NCBI RefSeq assembly: GCF_902635505.1
Contig: NC_045432.1
Location: forward strand, 6,817,275-6,881,274
Direction: 5' to 3'
Length of the DNA stretch: 64,000 nt
Source: Sarcophilus harrisii
Lineage: Eukaryota; Chordata; Mammalia; Dasyuromorphia; Dasyuridae
Shown here: positions 44,680-64,000 of the stretch, piece by piece
Layout of the letters: each line of letters starts with the position of its first letter
How positions within the stretch are numbered: the first letter of the stretch is position 1
The notes under the pieces: generated by a model
Database searches by the model: none
Told to the model about the DNA's origin: nothing
What the model saw: only the letters and a program-made list of their open reading frames with translations
Position numbers and translations under genes: made by a program

Positions 44680-45545
44680 CCAGATCTGGAAGGGACTTCA
44701 TAGATCATTCAGGCCAATCCTTACCCAGAACCAGAAAACGTGTTATTTTGCTCTCAATTATGACTAACCAGCCTCTACTTGCAGACTGCAGTGAAGGGGA
44801 ACTCAGTACCTTAAAAGACAGCCATTGCCATTGGTGTTGGGAGAGTACAGAAGAGTTTCTCTCACCTAGAGAGTTTCTACTTCTGCATCTAGGGTAAAGA
44901 GATGATGGAAAGACACCGGCCCTTCTTACCAGCCCCTGCCTCCAACCCCAGGCAGAAGGAGGTATGGTGAGCTCTACTTGGGGGCTGGGAAGGTCAGCAT
45001 CGACCACATTAGGAGACCAGCTTCTTCGAGAAGAACTCATGCTTCACAAACCCTCTTTTACTGGGGGTGGGAGGGAACACTGGGTTCCTGGAGATGCCCA
45101 GCTCCCAGAGGTACAAACGTGGGGTAGAGGTCCAAAGGGTGGCAGGTAGCTTAGTGACAGGAGCGGCTGCTAAGGGAAGAAAAGCTCTGAATCTCAAAGA
45201 TAGCCACTAGGACTCTGCTACTTTCTATCTTCCACCTTTCCATGCTGACTCAGAGATCCAGGGTCAAGTTGCTGTTCCACAGGGAGCCCAGCAGTCACAC
45301 CACTTCTCATCTTCTGCCTAATCTCTGCAGTGACTTGGCTTTTAAGTTTCTCCTGGAGGACATTTGCTATCTCACTACTTCCCTCCCCACCCTGGACAAC
45401 CGTATTATTGATTTGTTGACCCAAGTGTAAGTCTTCATTTATCCTCATTAAATTTAACCTAAATCTAAGCGATTGGGTCCTGGTTCTGTTGTCCAAGCTA
45501 TTAGCTGTCCCTCACAGCCACATGTTGCCTTTGTGCAACTAATCG
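44680..45545 (-). mobile_element. L3/CR1-type LINE 3' region remnants
   Basis: 'ctggaagggacttcatagat', 'cattcaggccaatccttacc' and 'agtgaaggggaactcagtac' at the left, and 'caagtgtaagtcttcattta', 'tcctcattaaatttaaccta' at the right, match the L3/CR1 tail. The middle is unclear. Confidence 0.5.
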
Positions 45546-45659
45546 GGCTTAAAAAACAAAGAGGCCTGGAGCTATGTAACGTGCCATTGGACACATCCCT
45601 CCATTTTATCCACAACGATTGAACGGATCACTTTCATGTATCAAGATTTAGAATGAGGA

Positions 45660-45795
45660 GCTTAGGAGTTTGTAATAGAATCTTCACTTTACAGATGCAA
45701 AAACTGAGACCCAGAGAGTTTAAGTGACTTGTCCAAAATCACACAACAAGTGGCAGAGCTGGGGCCGGCACCTTAGGCCTGTTTTCCCAATAGAC
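45660..45795 (-). mobile_element. MIR fragment
   Basis: 'cactttacagatgcaaaaac', 'tgagacccagagagtttaag', 'tgacttgtccaaaatcacac'. Confidence 0.75.
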
Positions 45796-46574
45796 TTACA
45801 TCAAAAACAAGGAAATAGGGTTTGTCTAGTTTGTCTAGATTTTTTTGACCCTTCCATATTGGTTCATACGATTATTCTCTTTGCTTAATGCTCCAAAGTG
45901 CTACTAAGGATCAAAGCCAAGCTCACTGGCCACTAGTTTTCACGTGACTGATGTGCTTCCTAATTCAATTCAAATGCGGATTCTCTTGTAAAATTGTCCA
46001 CTGAATTTTAGCAAGCTGGCCTTTATAGGTTTCCTCTCATGAATTAGTTGTCTTCAGTGGCTGAACTCAGTTCCTTTGCCAGTCATTCAGTGATGGAAGT
46101 TCTCATGAAAGGGAATCGGGATTAGATTGCAACTAATGAGAGCAAGAACTTGGGGTTTTGGAATAAAAACATGGCCGTTGAATGCCAGGAACCTTTTTTT
46201 ATAGAGAAACGGTTCAATAGCCTATGGTCAGCAGTCCCAAAACTTGATGGGAGAGCACAAGCTGTGGGGCCGGTCACTCCAACGCCTCTCCCAAAATCTT
46301 GTGGCTCACTTGGAAAGCTGAGTTAATTTAAAATTCAGGGTTAGCGAAATCTCAGTGTATTTTTTTTTTTAAACAAAAAGAATGCAATCATTAAGTATTC
46401 AATAAATGTTTTATCTTTTAAAAAGAATTCAACTCATTGGGGGTGTACTTTAATGAAATGCCCTGTCAAATATGAAGAAGCAAATGTTGTGATATTTCCC
46501 TACCACTTCCCAGTTGTTCAGGGGGGAGAGGCTCTAAGGTCCCTTCCACCCTTGATTGTCAGACCTTCTAGCTA

Positions 46575-46830
46575 GTGGCAGTGAGGGACAGTGTGATGCG
46601 ATACACTGGGACCTGGACCGAAATCTCGTCTGTCAGTCTCCAGTTGCTTGATTTCTCTCTGGGGCTAAGTTTGTACCTGGAAATGGGGACGATAGCCCTG
46701 CCCGCCTGACCTCACAGAGTTGTTGGGAGAATCAAATGAGGGACAGAGTGCTTTAAAAAGGGGACATCTCGGCAGAAGTTCTGCAGTGTCCAGCAAGAGA
46801 TGACAAATGTTGGTGTTGTTACGGTGAATC
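46575..46830 (+). mobile_element. MIR fragment
   Basis: 'cagtgtgatgcgatacactg' (head), 'ggaaatggggacgatagccc' and 'cagagttgttgggagaatca' in the usual MIR order. Confidence 0.75.
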
Positions 46831-47107
46831 CCTGTTGATTTTGAAGGCAGAATTCTTGCCTGGTTAAGATACCAAACGGAGGGAGAAAGATAGGTTGATT
46901 GCTGGTGGAACTGAGCTCTCAAGCCCTCATTTCAGAAGCAACTCACCCAGTTATTTCTTTCTTACACACCAGACACTGGACAACACTGGAGGGTTCCAGC
47001 TTGCATTCCAACTGGGGAAGCCAACATAGTATTTTCCAGAGCTCTGACCTGTGCTGTCAGTTTTCTCAATTAAAAAAAAAAATCCATCTCCTTGATCATT
47101 AGGTTAG

Positions 47108-47288
47108 GGGAGGAGTTAATAGCAGCTCTAAGTACTTTAGAAATATGCTCTCATGCCCTCACAACAACCCTTTGAGGTTGGGGCTGTTATCCCCATTTTC
47201 CAGATGAGGAGACTGACGCAGTTAGTGATGTGATTTGTTCGGGGTCACTCAGGACTTCTCGACTCCAGGTCTGTGCACCGGGAACCTC
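47108..47288 (-). mobile_element. MIR-type SINE
   Basis: 'ctcacaacaaccctttgagg', 'ccattttccagatgaggaga', 'ggtcactcaggacttctcga'. Confidence 0.75.
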
Positions 47289-47289
47289 C

Positions 47290-48140
47290 TCCCTATTTTC
47301 AATTTCATGCATTCGTTCCATTTTTTTTTCTGGGCAAGGACCTGGCCGGCTACATGTGTGTGTCCTTTCTTAAGGGTCTATTTTTTTATCTGTTAAAATG
47401 TGGCTGCTTCTTCCCTCCTCACTAGCCTGGGAAATTTCCTTTCAATAGTCTTTCTTTCTCCCTCTTGCCTAGCACAGCATCTGGCACACACACCAGGAAC
47501 TTGGTGACTCAATATCCCTTTGGTATCTGCCCCATCCATGGCCCGAGGTCAGTCTGCCACCCCTCAGCACTTGCTCTTATAAAGAGGCCCATGTGTGGCC
47601 ACACTAAGTAGTTCCCAAAGGTCCTTCCTTCTACTTTGTTCTTCCAGTTCCCAAATTGAATGACTGCCATTCCACGTTCTCAACATGCTAATGCATCTCT
47701 GCGCGATTCGGCACAAAACTTCTCGTCGTATCTTTCCCATTGGTGTGAACGACTTAAGAGGAAATGGGGACCGGGACACTCTCCCAGTGCATCTTGAGAT
47801 GTTCTAATGATCTTACAGAAGCAGAGGAGCTCAGCTACTACTTGGCATCTCCCCGGCTCTCCAGGCTCCCCTGCTGCACAAGGAACAAGAAGGCCTGGAT
47901 GGAAAGTGGAGACTCAGGCCTCTGGATGTGTAGGCGTATTTTCCAAACCCACAACTAGCAGCTGGAGACAAAGAGTTTAGGACTCTTGATTTGTTCATTT
48001 TTGAAAAGGGTAGGATCGGGATGAAGGAAGGACAAACTCTGTGGAAGCCAGTTTACGGCCAGAGTTCCTCTCACAGATGGCTTTAGAAACGATGGGATTT
48101 GAATTTTTCTCTTCCACTTATTGGATTAGCAATCTCGACC
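47290..48140. other. Intergenic, possibly part of a long RAB39B 3'UTR
   Basis: Nothing firm, apart from L2-like wording at 47440-47520 ('gcacagcatctggcacacac'). RAB39B transcripts in other mammals have long 3'UTRs, so part of the 46-48.8 kb interval may be transcribed. The sequence alone does not settle this. Confidence 0.3.
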
Positions 48141-48144
48141 CACT

Positions 48145-48335
48145 ACAATTTTGAGAGGCGTTGTGATACGGTGGCTAAAGAAAGACCTGGGTTCCAGACC
48201 TGCCTCTGACTCATGCTGGCTGTGGAATTCTGGGCAGATTATTTTGCCTCTCAGAGCCCTGAGCATCTATCTCGGAGACACTAAGTTGCACAACAAGGTG
48301 TTCGTCTGAATTGGTGGAGGGCGTTTCCGTGCCAA
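48145..48335 (+). mobile_element. MIR fragment
   Basis: 'gcgttgtgatacggtggcta' (head), 'acctgggttccagacctgcc', 'ctgggcagattattttgcct'. Confidence 0.7.
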
Positions 48336-48853
48336 GAGTTGCCTCTATCAACAAAACTCCAGGGGCAGACCTTTGCCCTCCACCTCCCCACCCCCTCGAA
48401 AAAGGATCCCATGGCCTTACGTCTATTGGAACTGTACAATTTGGGGGCTTGGAAGGGTCCTTGGGGAGCAACTCGAGCAGCCCTCCACCTCGCTGGAGGA
48501 AAAGGTACTCTGAAGCACCAGGGCTGGGGAGAGGAAGCAGAACATGGGAGCGCTAGGGATTCCTGAGCTCAGATACTTCGCCTACAATTCCCCTGGAATC
48601 TGACAATTTGGAGGGGTGGGAGGGGGGTTGGTTTTGGTTTGGAGTTTCCTCTCTGCTCCAGCTCCCACAGAGCCTCAACACAAACACCCACCACTGCGCC
48701 TGTGTGACAAGGTCTGGATTGCCCATTTGGAAAGAGGGTTATTGGGAATGTGACATCATTCTCATCTGTGGCTAAAGTTACTCTCACCTGCTGGTGAGCA
48801 CACTAGTATGCTACAACTCTCCGTTACATTTCTGTTCGGTTAGTACAGTATGT

Positions 48854-48868
48854 TTTATTAATAAAAAT
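48854..48868 (-). terminator. RAB39B: Possible proximal RAB39B polyadenylation signal
   Basis: On the minus strand 'AATAAAACA' (plus 'tgttttatt', about 48851-48859) lies about 35 nt after the stop codon. It is very close to the stop, so a distal site further left is more likely the main one. Confidence 0.3.
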
Positions 48869-48891
48869 TGTGTCTGGCTTACTAGGGTTGG

Positions 48892-62800
<13,909 letters not shown>

Positions 62801-62804
62801 TAGA

Positions 62805-64000
62805 GGGAGCGCTGCAAGCCAGGCGGCTACTTACCGCATTCTCTAGAAGAACCGCTCCCCAGGAAAATGAAACAAAGGCCTTCCTTCTTGCCTCATCCAT
62901 CTCCAGGCCCGAGGCCGAGAGCGCGTTCTGCTGCCCAGAGCGTGGGAGGCAGAGGGTTGAGCACTTTCAAACCCTGGCCCTGCCACTTGTGCCCATCTGA
63001 CTGGGGGGGGGGCACTCAGCTTCTCCCAGATGGACAACAAAATGAGATGACATGATCTCAGTCTTCTGGCCCAGACGTTTAGGAGCTGTGTGTCCTTGGA
63101 CAAGTCACTTCCCCCCCCCCCAGCCTCAATACTCTCATCTTGGAAAAAGGAGAATGGTGCCAATTAGCTCACACTGATATGGCGCCTTTAGCCAGTGCTT
63201 TGGTCACAGCCAGGCTGTTGATCTGTACTTGAGCACTTTCAGTCTGCTTCTGTGCATTTTTTAAATTAAAATAATTTTTAAATGCACTCCTGTTGCTTTC
63301 TTGGTCAGCCAATAGCTACTCACTCACACCAAGGCAATCAGAACCATTCCTTATAACGAAAAGAAGCCAAAGAAAAAACAAAAGAAAAGAAAAGAAGCCA
63401 AGGAAGGCACAAGGAAACCTAACCTGGTTTCTCCTGCAGCTCTTTCTGCTCAAGGCCGTGGGCCACCTGCCTGTGCGGAAAGGGCCTGCAGTCTCACAGT
63501 TCTCTGAAAGCCAGGCTGCTCAGTGTGTGGCTCACAGCTCTCAGGTCTTTCAAGGCTGCTTCACTTTCCAATGGTCCCAAAGTCTTAGTGGAGCTCGGGA
63601 CGGCCCTAAGATCTGGGCCGTCTTGTACGAGTCGGTCCCCAGATTTGGCTCACGTTGTTCTGCATCGGTTCGGACAAGTTCCAGATTTCTCAGTATTCGT
63701 CCCTGTCATTTTATTGCATTTCTGTGACATAGATTGTGCTGCCATTCTTTAAGTGAAGGACCCTCCCCTTAAAGCCAGAAGAGCTCCTGTAACTATAGCA
63801 AAACAGCATTTACAGCCATTCTTTAGGCCCTGGCTTTCTTGTCATTTCCCCCTCCCCTGCAACCTATAACCACATGGTAAACTAGGAATCCAGACACTCA
63901 GTCATGCCCTGGCCACACCGCTGCAAGTGCTGGGTCACTCCTACTTTCCGCCTCTGCAGAGAGGGAACAGGCCTCCCCGAGCTCAGGGCTCTGCCCTGCT
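62805..64000. other. RAB39B upstream flank, no gene seen
   Basis: A MIR-like core lies at 63060-63165 ('gagctgtgtgtccttggaca', 'agtcacttccccccc'). No exon of CLIC2, the next gene in human, is recognised on either strand. Confidence 0.4.

Noticed and set aside
63422-63727. Possible exon with an acceptor at about 63440 ('tttctcctgcag') followed by LFLLKAVGHLPVRKG
   Set aside because: No donor or family match follows, and it does not resemble CLIC2, the expected neighbour.

Overview
The window looks like mammalian nuclear DNA, most probably from a marsupial (perhaps an Australian lineage), in a region equivalent to human Xq28. Three spliced protein genes can be read: the 3' end of a PICALM/AP180-family gene (+ strand, 1677-14669), a complete VBP1 (prefoldin subunit 3, + strand, 17722-30937) and a complete two-exon RAB39B (- strand, 48892-62143). 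Tail-to-tail VBP1 and RAB39B is the arrangement of human Xq28. The marsupial call rests on the repeats: tRNA-derived SINEs with the 'gccatttccttctcc' / 'tttgccaagaaaacccc' body, a MAR1-type SINE, and many copies of the L1 3' end seen in marsupial genomes, over an older layer of MIR, L2 and L3/CR1. The species call is inference from recalled repeat consensus sequences.

Layout. 1-16.0 kb: last six coding exons and 3'UTR of the PICALM-like gene, with introns holding MIRs, a long decayed antisense L1, microsatellites, an LTR relic and a 450-bp pyrimidine tract that runs into the last splice acceptor. 17.2-31.0 kb: VBP1, with a CCAAT-rich promoter, six exons and a short 3'UTR, its introns carrying two LTR relics, L3/CR1 and L1 pieces. 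31-48.8 kb: gene-free convergent interval with L1 relics (including two inserted side by side at one target), L2, L3/CR1, MIR, SINEs and several solo LTRs. 48.9-62.8 kb: RAB39B, whose 12.6-kb intron is filled with L1, SINE, L3 and hAT remnants and whose first exon lies in a strong CpG island. 62.8-64.0 kb: RAB39B upstream flank, no gene seen.

The three genes do not form a pathway. VBP1 is a subunit of the prefoldin cochaperone, RAB39B is a vesicle-traffic GTPase of neurons, and the PICALM-like gene should encode an endocytic clathrin adaptor. The most interesting feature is the PICALM-like gene: its C-terminal exons match the PICALM/SNAP91 exon plan but differ at many conserved positions, and in human the gene upstream of VBP1 is BRCC3. 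It therefore looks like a third vertebrate paralog kept here and apparently missing from human Xq28. All homology statements come from reading translations against remembered family sequences; no search was run.
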